DNA from: Phyllobacteriaceae bacterium
GTDB lineage: Bacteria; Pseudomonadota; Alphaproteobacteria; Rhizobiales; Rhizobiaceae
Direction: 5' to 3'
Assembly: GCA_002708825.1 (NCBI GenBank)
Contig: PAPF01000039.1
Location: forward strand, 1-64,000
Length of the DNA: 64,000 nucleotides
Shown: positions 8,289 through 16,525 of the stretch, one piece after another
Layout of the letters: each line of letters opens with the position of its first letter
Position numbering within the stretch: position 1 is the stretch's first letter
Made by a program: the position numbers and the translations under genes
The notes under the pieces: model-generated
What the model was told of the DNA's origin: nothing
What the model saw: the letters and a program-made list of their open reading frames with translations, nothing else
Database searches by the model: none

Positions 8289-9350
8289 ATGGCACGAATC
8301 TTCATTACCGGCGGCGCCGGCTTCATCGGCAGCAGGCTGGCCCGCGCCCTGCGCGGCGAGCATGCCGTCACCGTCTATGACAACTATCTGCCGCAGGTTC
8401 ATGCCGGCAACGAGGCGCCGGCCGACTGGCTGGACGGCGTGACGATCGTCCGGGCCGATGTCCGTGACGCGGACGCCCTGGCTGAGGCCATTGCCGCCGC
8501 GGATCCTGAGATCGTCTATCACCTGGCCGCAGAGACCGGCACGGGTCAGTCCTTCGACGAACCGGTGCGCTACAACGGCGTCAACATCATGGGTACGGCG
8601 AACCTGATCGAGGCCGTGCGCGCCCATGCACCCAACCTGAAGCGCATCGTGCTGGCCGGCTCCCGTTCCGTCTACGGGGAAGGGGCCTGCATCGACGCCG
8701 ATGGCCGGCCGGCCGCCGCCGTCGAGCGCAAGCCGGAACACATGGCCGCCGGCGATTTCGAGCCGCGCGACGCGGCGGGCCGCAAGCTGACGCCGGTGCC
8801 GACCAGTTCGCTCAATTGCCCGGTCGAGCCGGCCTCCATCTACGCCTCGACCAAGCTGATGCAGGAATACCTGCTACGGCAGGCGTTCTGGGGAACGCCG
8901 GTGGAAATCGGCATCCTGCGCCTGCAGAATGTCTATGGCCCCGGCCAGTCGCTCAACAATCCCTATACCGGCGTCATTTCGATTTTCCGCCGCCAGATCG
9001 AGGAGGGGAAAACCCTCAACATCTTCGAGGATGGCGTGATCACCCGCGATTTCGTGTTTGTCGATGATGTGGTCGCCGCATTCAAGGCCATCGGCCTGGT
9101 GGCCGAATGCCCGCGCGACATCGTCGACATCGGCTCGGGCGAAGCGACGACCATCCTGCACATGGCGAAGACCCTGCTGTCGCTGATGGGCCGCGATCCG
9201 GAGAAGGTGAGGATCACCGGCGATTTCCGCGCCGGCGACATCCGTTACGCCGTCGCCGACATTTCCATGGCCAGGGAAAAGCTGGACTGGCAACCGGACT
9301 ACGATCTCGACCGTGGCCTGCGCGCGTTTCTTGCCTGGTCGGCGGGATAG
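8289..9350 (+). CDS. NAD-dependent sugar-nucleotide epimerase (dTDP-L-rhamnose 4-epimerase-like)
   Basis: A 353-residue extended-SDR enzyme. The NAD-binding motif [10 protein letters not shown] is at residues 5-14 and the catalytic YxxxK is in SIYASTKLMQ. The ETGTGQS segment and the long insertion between VYGEG and the catalytic Tyr resemble dTDP-L-rhamnose 4-epimerases, which make dTDP-6-deoxy-L-talose. That substrate would fit the dTDP-rhamnose operon downstream, but specificity is inferred. GTTAAGAACC-type sequence and a modest ribosome site precede the ATG. The gene is GC-rich, unlike its immediate neighbours on both sides. Confidence 0.8.
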   Translation: MARIFITGGAGFIGSRLARALRGEHAVTVYDNYLPQVHAGNEAPADWLDGVTIVRADVRDADALAEAIAAADPEIVYHLAAETGTGQSFDEPVRYNGVNIMGTANLIEAVRAHAPNLKRIVLAGSRSVYGEGACIDADGRPAAAVERKPEHMAAGDFEPRDAAGRKLTPVPTSSLNCPVEPASIYASTKLMQEYLLRQAFWGTPVEIGILRLQNVYGPGQSLNNPYTGVISIFRRQIEEGKTLNIFEDGVITRDFVFVDDVVAAFKAIGLVAECPRDIVDIGSGEATTILHMAKTLLSLMGRDPEKVRITGDFRAGDIRYAVADISMAREKLDWQPDYDLDRGLRAFLAWSAG

Positions 9351-9417
9351 CGGCAAAACTTGGAAGCGACAGCCTGACAGCAATAGAAATGGGCGCTGCC
9401 CTTCGAGGAGAATCGAT

Positions 9418-10203
9418 ATGACGAAACCCAAGCTGCTTTGCTTCGGCCACAGTCACCTTGTATGTATCGATGTCGCAGTAAAGTGGCGCGAGCAGTCACT
9501 CGAAGGGTTTAGGGACGCTTTCGACATTCGATTCGAGCAGCTTCGGAGAGAACCATATCATCCGAATTTTGTTGATGTTGGCGGGAAAAGGGAACTGACG
9601 ACGGAATGTGAAAATGCCATGGCGTCTGCAATTGCGGATTTCAAACCGGATGCTATATTAGCAGTATTCAGCGGGCAGGAATACCAGATTTTTTCCATTC
9701 TGAATCATCCGATCAAATTTGATTTTGTAACTCCAAATAATCCGGCTTACGTACCTAAAAATTCAGAAATAATTCCATTTGTTCTTGTGAAGGCGCAATT
9801 AAAATATTTGATTGAAAGGAGTGTTTTGATTTTTATTGATAAAATTAAGGGGATAACAAATGTGCCTGTATTTATGGTCGCCCCACCGCCCCCAATTGAA
9901 AGTGAAGAGCATATTTTGACTTACCCCGGTCCCTTTGCTGAAGATGCAAAGGAATTTGGCGTTTCGCCGGCCCCATTCAGAAGAAAAGTATGGAAAGTAT
10001 ATTGTGACATTTTGAAAGAAGAAGGCGCTAGGCATGGCGCTAACGTGCTTATGCCGCCAAAGACTGTCATGGACAATGGCTATATGGCGCAGGATTGCTG
10101 GCGAAAAGACCCAGTCCATGGGAATGTAAAATACGGAAATGCAATAATACATATGGTTCTAAATAGGGCATTTGGTCATGCGGGAGTAAATAAACATGAC
10201 TAA
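9418..10203 (+). CDS. SGNH-hydrolase-like protein in AT-rich DNA
   Basis: A 261-residue protein. The N-terminal LLCFGHSHLVCID is an SGNH block I-like segment with GHS in place of GDS, and KDPVHGNVKYG near the C-terminus gives a DxxH-type block V. These suggest a GDSL/SGNH fold that acts on an acylated glycan or serves as an acyl carrier. No membrane anchor is obvious. The ATG at 9418 follows a CGAGGAG ribosome site; the frame is open upstream but poor. Its 3' end overlaps the next gene by 8 bases. Almost the whole gene is AT-rich compared with the locus, which suggests transfer from another genome. Confidence 0.65.
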   Translation: MTKPKLLCFGHSHLVCIDVAVKWREQSLEGFRDAFDIRFEQLRREPYHPNFVDVGGKRELTTECENAMASAIADFKPDAILAVFSGQEYQIFSILNHPIKFDFVTPNNPAYVPKNSEIIPFVLVKAQLKYLIERSVLIFIDKIKGITNVPVFMVAPPPPIESEEHILTYPGPFAEDAKEFGVSPAPFRRKVWKVYCDILKEEGARHGANVLMPPKTVMDNGYMAQDCWRKDPVHGNVKYGNAIIHMVLNRAFGHAGVNKHD

Positions 10204-10480
10204 TTCACCGTATTCAGCATTACCAGATCATTGCTTTTGGAGAAGGGCTAACCGGGCTCAAGAAGGGAGTGATATTGACCCTGTTATTTCGGCCGGATTT
10301 CTTATCACCCCCGAAATGAAAATAGCAACTGCTGGAAGTTGCTTTGCGCAGCATATTTCGAGACATCTTATGATGTCCGGCTATAACTATTTTGTCGCGG
10401 AAGATGCGCATCTTGCAATAAGCAAGGAAATCGCAAAAAAGTATAATTACGGTACTTTCTCCGCCCGGTTCGGTAATCTC
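9440..10480. other. AT-rich patch spanning one gene and the start of the next
   Basis: Composition falls sharply just after the start of the SGNH-like gene and recovers about 285 bases into the GSCFA gene. The GSCFA gene is therefore compositionally chimeric, with an AT-rich beginning and a GC-rich remainder. With the patch at 7545-8035 this points to homologous replacement within the glycan locus. Boundaries are estimated by eye. Confidence 0.6.
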
Positions 10481-11284
10481 TACACGGCACGCCAACTTTG
10501 GCAGCTTGCGCAGCGCGCCTATGGCAGGTTCACGCCACAGGAAGACGCCTGGGAGCATGAGGACGGCTGGCTGGACCCTTACCGGCCCAACATCCAGCCC
10601 GGCGGTTTTGTCTCTCCTGAAGAACTTCACGCCGACCGCGAGCAGCATTTCGCAGCGGTGCGCACCATGCTGGAGGAATGCGACGTCTTCGTCTTCACCT
10701 TCGGCCTCACCGAGGCCTGGCGGTCGAAAGTCGATGGCGCGGTCTTTCCGCTCTGCCCCGGCACGGCGGGCGGCACCTTCGATCCTGAACGGCATGAGTT
10801 CGTCAACTTCACCGTGGACGAGGTGGTCGCCGATTTCTCCGCCTTTACCGATTTCTTGCTCGAAGTGAATCCGGACGTGAAGATCCTGATGACGGTCTCG
10901 CCGGTGCCGCTCATGGCGACCGCGCGCGCCGATACCAGTGTCATCGTCTCGACCGCCTATTCCAAGGCGGTGCTGCGCGTCGCCACCGAGATGCTGGCGG
11001 CGAAATACGGTCAGGCCTTCTATTTCCCCTCCTACGAGGTGATCACCGGCAATCATGCAAGGGGACGGTATTTCGAGGAAGACTTGCGGGAGGTTCGTCC
11101 AATGGGCGTTGCCCATGTCATGCGCTTGTTCATGAAACACTATTGTGGCATTGAGACCGGCGCGCCGCGGCCGCTTCCGGCCAGGGATGACGATTCGGGC
11201 GATGCCTTCGCCGAGAAGATGGCCGAGAACATCGGCGTCATCTGCGACGAGGAACTGCTCGACCAGGGGGAATCGGCTGGCTGA
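10196..11284 (+). CDS. GSCFA-family protein
   Basis: A 362-residue protein carrying the family's name-giving motif at residues 47-51 within ATAGSCFAQHISRHL. The GSCFA family is uncharacterised but is often found in polysaccharide loci and is related in pattern to SGNH/GDSL hydrolases. FTFGLTEAW and TVSPVPLMAT are further conserved-looking blocks. It overlaps the preceding SGNH-like gene by 8 bases, implying translational coupling and a joint role, perhaps in acyl modification of the same glycan. The first 285 bases are AT-rich and the rest is GC-rich, suggesting a recombination joint near 10480. Confidence 0.8.
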   Translation: MTNSPYSALPDHCFWRRANRAQEGSDIDPVISAGFLITPEMKIATAGSCFAQHISRHLMMSGYNYFVAEDAHLAISKEIAKKYNYGTFSARFGNLYTARQLWQLAQRAYGRFTPQEDAWEHEDGWLDPYRPNIQPGGFVSPEELHADREQHFAAVRTMLEECDVFVFTFGLTEAWRSKVDGAVFPLCPGTAGGTFDPERHEFVNFTVDEVVADFSAFTDFLLEVNPDVKILMTVSPVPLMATARADTSVIVSTAYSKAVLRVATEMLAAKYGQAFYFPSYEVITGNHARGRYFEEDLREVRPMGVAHVMRLFMKHYCGIETGAPRPLPARDDDSGDAFAEKMAENIGVICDEELLDQGESAG

Positions 11285-11322
11285 CACCGCACTGGCGGCC
11301 AAGACTTGCGGGGGCATGAATC

Positions 11323-11490
11323 ATGGAGCAGAAACCGCTTGAGCCCATGGAAAGGCGCCAGAAGGAACTTCGCCTTTACTACATCCAGCAACGCCTCGGC
11401 GAATTGCGCCGCGAGACCCAGGCGCTCCACGACGAGCGCCTTCGCCTGATGCACGAACTGGGCCGCGCCACCACGACGATGAAGGATTGA
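11323..11490 (+). CDS. Small helical protein (55 residues)
   Basis: A short open frame, ATG at 11323 to TGA at 11490, lying tightly between the GSCFA gene (39 bases upstream) and the first sulfotransferase-like gene (8 bases downstream). The predicted peptide is rich in Arg, Glu, Leu and Gln (QQRLGELRRETQALHDERL) and looks like a single charged alpha helix that could form a coiled coil. Codon use is GC-rich like the neighbours. The tight packing and third-position G/C bias support real coding. Function is unknown; it could be a small partner of a neighbouring enzyme. Confidence 0.6.
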   Translation: MEQKPLEPMERRQKELRLYYIQQRLGELRRETQALHDERLRLMHELGRATTTMKD

Positions 11491-11498
11491 GAGACAGC

Positions 11499-12518
11499 AT
11501 GCGTTTTGTCGTTCACATCGGGCCGCACAAGACCGGCACCTCCTACATGCAGATGCGGCTCTTCCAGGGGCGCGAGGAACTGGAGAACCGCGGCTGGGTC
11601 TATCCCGACATCGGCACCTATGGCATGGAAGCCCAGCACGACGTGGCTCACAATCCGGCGCTCTTCATCGAGCCCGAGGGCGAATATGCCAAGGATTTCC
11701 GCGACATCATCCAGCGCTGCCATGACGAGGGCAAGAACCTGCTCCTGTCGGCCGAGGGCTTCCGCACCTGGGATGCGGAGAAGATGCTGCGGCTGACGGA
11801 TCTGGTCGGCGCCGAGAAGGCCGAACTGGTCTTCGCCTTCCGCTGTCCCTTCTCGGTCTTCTATTCCTACTGGGCGGAAGAGGTGAAACAGGGCTTCTCG
11901 GGAAGCTTGGCGTTCCGCTTCATGCAGAATTTCATCGACTGGGAAAACTCGCAGATCCTCAATCCCTTCTTCGACCTGAAGCGCTTCGAAGACAATGCCC
12001 GTTTCGACATCAACGTCCTCTATTTCGATGCCGCGCGGAAGCACAAGATCGACATCTGCGACCTGCTGACCGATGGCATCATGGGCTGCGGCGTCCTGCC
12101 GCCGCCGGCGCGCGAGACCGTCAACGAGGGTTTCCCCATCGAACTGACAGAATTCCTGCGCCTCATCACCTTCCGCCACACGAAGACCAAGCGCTTCACC
12201 AATTCGCGCTACCGTCTGGCCTTCATGCAGCACACCACGCCGGAAGAACGCGCCGAGATCATCCAGACGGTGAAGACGAAGGCCGGCGACGCCTTCCGCG
12301 TCTTCCAGCTTCCCCGCGACAACATGTTCTACAACGAACTCAAGCAGCGGTTCGCGGCCAGGCCCTATACCCGCAAGCTGCCCGAGGGCGGCGAACAGGA
12401 TCTGCCGGACACGGTGCTCAAGTGGCGCTTCGGCGATCTCGGCATGATGGCGGCGGTGCCCGAGATCATGGCGCTTGTGGAGAAATACGAGGAAAGGCTA
12501 AAAGCAGTCGGATTCTGA
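11499..12518 (+). CDS. PAPS-dependent sulfotransferase-like protein 1
   Basis: A 339-residue P-loop protein. GPHKTGTS at residues 8-15 fits the 5'-phosphosulfate-binding loop of sulfotransferases, and FRCPFSVFYSYW at 114-125 occupies the position of the 3'-phosphate-binding block (usual pattern RDP...S.Y), although the usual Asp is Cys here. It is a close paralogue of the 12600-13610 gene, with matching motif positions and shared blocks such as LLLSAEGFR and YWAEEVKQG. The predicted reaction is sulfate transfer from PAPS to a glycan or protein. Start at 11499, 8 bases after the small helical gene. The acceptor is unknown. Confidence 0.7.
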   Translation: MRFVVHIGPHKTGTSYMQMRLFQGREELENRGWVYPDIGTYGMEAQHDVAHNPALFIEPEGEYAKDFRDIIQRCHDEGKNLLLSAEGFRTWDAEKMLRLTDLVGAEKAELVFAFRCPFSVFYSYWAEEVKQGFSGSLAFRFMQNFIDWENSQILNPFFDLKRFEDNARFDINVLYFDAARKHKIDICDLLTDGIMGCGVLPPPARETVNEGFPIELTEFLRLITFRHTKTKRFTNSRYRLAFMQHTTPEERAEIIQTVKTKAGDAFRVFQLPRDNMFYNELKQRFAARPYTRKLPEGGEQDLPDTVLKWRFGDLGMMAAVPEIMALVEKYEERLKAVGF

Positions 12519-12536
12519 CGATAGACGGGGACACCG

Positions 12537-12566
12537 AACCGTCCGGCTGTCAGGCCGGCCGGTTTT
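12537..12566 (+). terminator. Rho-independent terminator candidate
   Basis: An 11-base stem (12537-12547 with 12554-12564, one mismatch) with a 6-base loop, running into TTTT at 12563-12566. It lies between the two sulfotransferase-like paralogues and probably ends the transcript that includes the first of them, at least partly. Confidence 0.55.
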
Positions 12567-12599
12567 CAGTGCCGAAAGAAAGAAGAGAAAACGTCCCGA

Positions 12600-13610
12600 A
12601 TGCGATTGGTCATCCATGCCGGTCCCCACAAGACCGGAACCTCCTACATACAGCAGCGCCTCACCGACAACCGTGATTTCCTGCGCCAGTCCGGCTGGAT
12701 CTATCCCTCCATCGGAACGATGGGCACCGAGGGGCAGCATGTCATCGCGCAGAAGGCGGGTACGAGGCTTGACCTTGACTGGCCGCCGAACCTGGAAATC
12801 CTGGAGCTTGGCGAAATCTGCAGGGCTGAAGGTGCCAACCTGATCCTGTCCGCGGAAGGATTCCGCGTCTGGGATGCCGAGCGCCTGCTGCATCTTGCCG
12901 ATGCGCTCGGTTTCGAGAAGGTCGAACTGCTCTACGTGGTCAGGGATCCCTATTCGGTCTACCGGTCCTACTGGGCCGAGGAGGTCAAGCAGGGATATGG
13001 CAATTCGCTTCCCGCCCGCATGATGTCGTCGTTCATCGCGCCGGAACGGTCGTTTCTCCTCAATCCGATGATCGACATAAGGCGCATGACGGCCTCGGAC
13101 CGCATCTCCATGACGCTGATGTACTACGACGCGCTCAAGGCAGCCAGGTTCGACATTTGCGACGTCATAACGGGCGAGATCCTGCGCCTGGGCGTCCTGC
13201 CGGAACTCAAGCGCGAACGGGTCAACGAGAGTTTTTCCATCGAACTGACGGAATTCCTCCGTCTGCTGACCGTGCGGCACTACAAGACCAAGCGCCACAG
13301 TGGCCCTGCCTTGCGCAATGCCTTCGTCCGGCAGATCCCCCGCGACGAGGTCGAGCGGATCCAGGCCATCGTGAATGCGCATGGCCAGGAGTGCTTCCGT
13401 TCGCTCACCCTGCCGCGCGCCACGCCCTTCTACGAGAATCTGAAGCGTGAACTCGCCGAGGTCCCGGTCCATCGCCATCTGCCGGAAGCCGGCTACGAGG
13501 GACTGCCGTCCGAACCGGCTGTCTGGACGTTCATGGATATCGGCGAAATGATGAATATTCCTCAGATCGCGCAGATTGTTCTTGAGACGGAACAGCGCCT
13601 CAAGCTCTAA
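12600..13610 (+). CDS. PAPS-dependent sulfotransferase-like protein 2
   Basis: A 336-residue paralogue of the preceding sulfotransferase-like protein. The phosphosulfate loop GPHKTGTS is at residues 8-15, and VRDPYSVYRSYW at 114-125 is an intact 3'-phosphate-binding motif with Arg, Asp and Ser in place, so this copy is the stronger enzyme candidate. The pair arose by duplication, since motif positions are identical along the first 130 residues. A hairpin with a T-run separates it from its paralogue, so it may be expressed separately. It is followed 62 bases later by the RgpF-like gene. Confidence 0.75.
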   Translation: MRLVIHAGPHKTGTSYIQQRLTDNRDFLRQSGWIYPSIGTMGTEGQHVIAQKAGTRLDLDWPPNLEILELGEICRAEGANLILSAEGFRVWDAERLLHLADALGFEKVELLYVVRDPYSVYRSYWAEEVKQGYGNSLPARMMSSFIAPERSFLLNPMIDIRRMTASDRISMTLMYYDALKAARFDICDVITGEILRLGVLPELKRERVNESFSIELTEFLRLLTVRHYKTKRHSGPALRNAFVRQIPRDEVERIQAIVNAHGQECFRSLTLPRATPFYENLKRELAEVPVHRHLPEAGYEGLPSEPAVWTFMDIGEMMNIPQIAQIVLETEQRLKL

Positions 13611-13672
13611 TATAAGCTGGGGCGCATGCAAACGCGGACGGGGCATTCCGCGGCTAGAAGCAGGGAAAACCA

Positions 13673-15535
13673 ATGCTGGCCACCATCTACGTCATCCCCA
13701 GCATGACGTCCGTCCACGAGTACATGCAGCTGGCGCTGGAAAAGCTGCGCGCGGCATCGCGCGTCCTGATCATCGTCACGGACACCTATCAGGGAACACG
13801 CGAATGGGAGGCGCTGGCGGGCATCGAGCCGGACGCGCTGGTTCCCTTCGGGGAGGGCGCGCGCAGCGTCTTCAACGGTTACAAGGCCGGTCTCTCCTAC
13901 TTCCTCGACCGTCATGCGGACGACAGCGGTCCCCTAGTCCTGGCCGAGGGGCTGGCCTTCGGGCCGTTCAGCGATCCGGCCGAATTCGCTTCCCTTGTGG
14001 ATGACGAGACCGGCATGATGGCAGCCAACTACATCGCGCCGAAGCTGGACGTGCGCTATGCGAACATGGAACTGCCGCAGCGCATTCCGCTGCTGGACTT
14101 CGCGGTGCTGTCTGATTCGCTGTGGAAGCGCCCTGACTTCCGCCAGTTCTGGGAAAGCCACGCGCCGAACGGCGACTATGAGCGCGAGTTGCTGGACAAC
14201 TACGCGGATTTCGCCCGCTGGCTCGACGACAACGGCATCGAGGTCGCCTATCCCTTCGATACCGGCCGCTACGAGACCTCCGAACCCGGCCTTTACGAAA
14301 TGGAGAAGCTGGCCCGCGAGGACCTGCTGGCCACCATTCCGAACCACGGCTTCCTGATCGACCCGCTCCTGTCTGATCTCTATACGCTCAACCAGCGGGC
14401 CACGCTCGACACGTTGCGCCAGCGCTTTCCCCGCGAATACGCGGCAATCTCCCGTTTCCTGGTGAAGAACCGCGAACTGCGCGATCTCCACGCCACGGCC
14501 GACCAGGTCGAGGTACTGGATGAGGTGGCACGCCACCCGCGCAAGAAGAAGTGGAAATTCGGGACAGTCGGTGTCTTCATCCACGCCTTCTATGCCAACA
14601 TGATGCCCGAGTTCTGGGCACTGATCGAGCGGCTGCCGGACAATTTCCATCTCTACATCACGACGGCAACGGATGAGAACAAGGTCCTTATAGAGGCCTT
14701 CCTCGACGAGAAGGGTTTTCCCGCCGATCGCCGCGATGTGCGCGTCGTGGAACAGAATCGCGGCCGCGACATGGGCTCGCTGTTCATCTCCTTCCGTGAT
14801 GTCATCATGGAGGACCGCCACGAACTCTGCCTGCGCCTGCATTCCAAGCGCACGCCGCAGGTTGCCCGCCAGATCGGCGAATCCTTCAAGGCGCACCTGT
14901 TCGACAATCTCGTCTATACGAACGGCTATATCCGCAATCTCTACGACATGATCGAGGAACAACCCGATCTCGGCCTGATCATGCCGCCCACCATCCATAT
15001 CGGGTTCGGCACGCTCGGCCATGCCTGGTTCAACAACCGCGACCCCTTTTTCAGCCTGGCCCGGGACATGGGGTTGAACGTGCCCTTCGACAGCCACACG
15101 CCGCTGGCGCCCTACGGCACCATGTACTGGTTCCGGTCAAAGGCGCTGCGCCGCATGTTCGAATGGCGCTGGAAGTGGGAGCAGTACAATCCCGAGCCGA
15201 TGCATGTCGATGGCGGCCTGGCCCACGTGCAGGAGCGTCTGATCCCTTATGTCGTCCAGAACGCCGGCTACCGGGTCGTCTCCATCATGAATCGCCAGGC
15301 CGCGGCGCGCAATTACGCCAAGCTGGAATACAAGCTTCAGCGCCTCGCCTCGCAGATCCCGACGGCCAATGTCCATGAGCAGTTTGTCTACCTGCAGAAT
15401 TCCCAGCGGCCGGGAACACGCACCTGGCTGGAATTCCTGACCCCGCTTTACCAGAAGCACGTCATGACACGGCCGGGCCTGCTGCGCATTGTCCGCCCAT
15501 TCGCCCAAGGCGTACGCCGGCGGTTGCTTCGCTAG
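13673..15535 (+). CDS. RgpF-like rhamnan synthesis protein
   Basis: A 620-residue protein. The region from about residue 298 (VGVFIHAFYANMMPEFW) through EQNRGRDMGSLF, LRLHSKRTPQ and LAPYGTMYWFRSKAL matches the RgpF family, which takes part in making rhamnose-rich polysaccharides. The first 280 residues do not match anything I recognise and may be a separate glycosyltransferase-like domain (opening LATIYVIPSM). No transmembrane segments are obvious. The convergent dTDP-rhamnose operon next door would provide its sugar donor. Transcription from the right is stopped by the hairpin at 15580-15612. Confidence 0.85.
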   Translation: MLATIYVIPSMTSVHEYMQLALEKLRAASRVLIIVTDTYQGTREWEALAGIEPDALVPFGEGARSVFNGYKAGLSYFLDRHADDSGPLVLAEGLAFGPFSDPAEFASLVDDETGMMAANYIAPKLDVRYANMELPQRIPLLDFAVLSDSLWKRPDFRQFWESHAPNGDYERELLDNYADFARWLDDNGIEVAYPFDTGRYETSEPGLYEMEKLAREDLLATIPNHGFLIDPLLSDLYTLNQRATLDTLRQRFPREYAAISRFLVKNRELRDLHATADQVEVLDEVARHPRKKKWKFGTVGVFIHAFYANMMPEFWALIERLPDNFHLYITTATDENKVLIEAFLDEKGFPADRRDVRVVEQNRGRDMGSLFISFRDVIMEDRHELCLRLHSKRTPQVARQIGESFKAHLFDNLVYTNGYIRNLYDMIEEQPDLGLIMPPTIHIGFGTLGHAWFNNRDPFFSLARDMGLNVPFDSHTPLAPYGTMYWFRSKALRRMFEWRWKWEQYNPEPMHVDGGLAHVQERLIPYVVQNAGYRVVSIMNRQAAARNYAKLEYKLQRLASQIPTANVHEQFVYLQNSQRPGTRTWLEFLTPLYQKHVMTRPGLLRIVRPFAQGVRRRLLR

Positions 15536-15579
15536 GCGGAAAAATCGCGCAGGCGGCGTCATTCTGCCGGCCTGTAACG

Positions 15580-15612
15580 AAAAAGCCACGCGCCGGAAAT
15601 TGGCGCGTGGCT
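15580..15612 (-). terminator. Rho-independent terminator of the rfb operon
   Basis: A perfect 11-base stem (15584-15594 with 15602-15612) and a 7-base loop. On the minus strand it is followed by five Ts, so it is a canonical terminator 26 bases past the rfbD stop. It sits between converging operons; on the plus strand there is no T-run. Confidence 0.85.
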
Positions 15613-15637
15613 CAAGGACGGGTGGAGGCCTGCCGGA

Positions 15638-16525
15638 TCAGGCCGAGGTCAGGAGCCGTTCAACAACGGCGGCGCTGGACGCCCGCCATTCAGGGGCGCG
15701 ATAGCCGAACGCCGCCTCGAACTTGCTGCAATCGAGCCGCGAATTGGACGGACGCCGGGCCTTGGTCGGGAAGTCGGCCGTCGTGATCGGCCTCACGGTG
15801 GCTGTCGGGCCGCCATGATCGGCGCTGACGGCCATGATGTGGGTGGCGAAGTCGCACCAGCTGCAATGGCCGGTTCCCGCCAGGTGATAGGTTTCGCCAA
15901 GGCCCTTCGCCGGATCGGCCCGCCAGGCGGCAATGCAGGCAAGAAGCCCGTCGGCAATGTCGAGCGCGTTGGTCGGGTTGCCGAACTGGTCGGCCACCAC
16001 GGTCAGTTCGTCGCGCCCCTCGGCAAGGCGCAGCATGGTCTTGACGAAGTTCTTGCCGAACGGGCTGTAGACCCAGGCCGTGCGCGCGATGACATGCTTG
16101 TCCCAGGCGTCCCTGATCGCGTTTTCCCCGTCCAGCTTCGTCTGGCCGTAGACGCCGGTCGGACCGGTCGGGTCCGTTTCCGTCAGCGGTGCGTCACCGG
16201 TACCGGGGAAGACATAATCGGTTGACAGGTGGATCAGCCGGGCGTCGAGTTCACGGCAGGTTTCGGCAATCATCCCTGGCGCCACGCCGTTGCAGCGGGC
16301 GGCGAGATCCGGCTCGTCCTCCGCCAGATCGACAGCCGTGTAGGCCGCCGCGCTGACGACGACATCCGGCGCGGCATTTCTCAGCGTCTTGCGAATGGTA
16401 TCCGGATCGGCAAGGTCGAACTGCGGCCGGCCGGCGAAGACCAGTTCGATACCGTCCACGCCTGCCCAGCGTTCCGCGATCGATTGCGCGACCTGTGAGT
16501 CGCGCCCTGTCACGAGGACCTTCAT
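15638..16525 (-). CDS. rfbD: dTDP-4-dehydrorhamnose reductase
   Basis: A 295-residue SDR enzyme that reduces dTDP-4-dehydro-L-rhamnose to dTDP-L-rhamnose, the last step of the pathway. [13 protein letters not shown] at the N-terminus is the nucleotide-binding region, LSTDYVFPG carries the active-site Thr/Asp, and [10 protein letters not shown] holds the catalytic Tyr and Lys. The start codon overlaps the rfbB stop as ATGA (16522-16525), so the two are translationally coupled. It is the last gene of the operon and is followed by a strong terminator. Confidence 0.95.
   Translation of the reverse strand: MKVLVTGRDSQVAQSIAERWAGVDGIELVFAGRPQFDLADPDTIRKTLRNAAPDVVVSAAAYTAVDLAEDEPDLAARCNGVAPGMIAETCRELDARLIHLSTDYVFPGTGDAPLTETDPTGPTGVYGQTKLDGENAIRDAWDKHVIARTAWVYSPFGKNFVKTMLRLAEGRDELTVVADQFGNPTNALDIADGLLACIAAWRADPAKGLGETYHLAGTGHCSWCDFATHIMAVSADHGGPTATVRPITTADFPTKARRPSNSRLDCSKFEAAFGYRAPEWRASSAAVVERLLTSA

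Noticed and set aside
7545-10480. A genomic island or insertion sequence causing the AT-rich patches
   Set aside because: I find no transposase, integrase, terminal inverted repeat or target-site duplication at the edges, and the edges fall inside intact genes.
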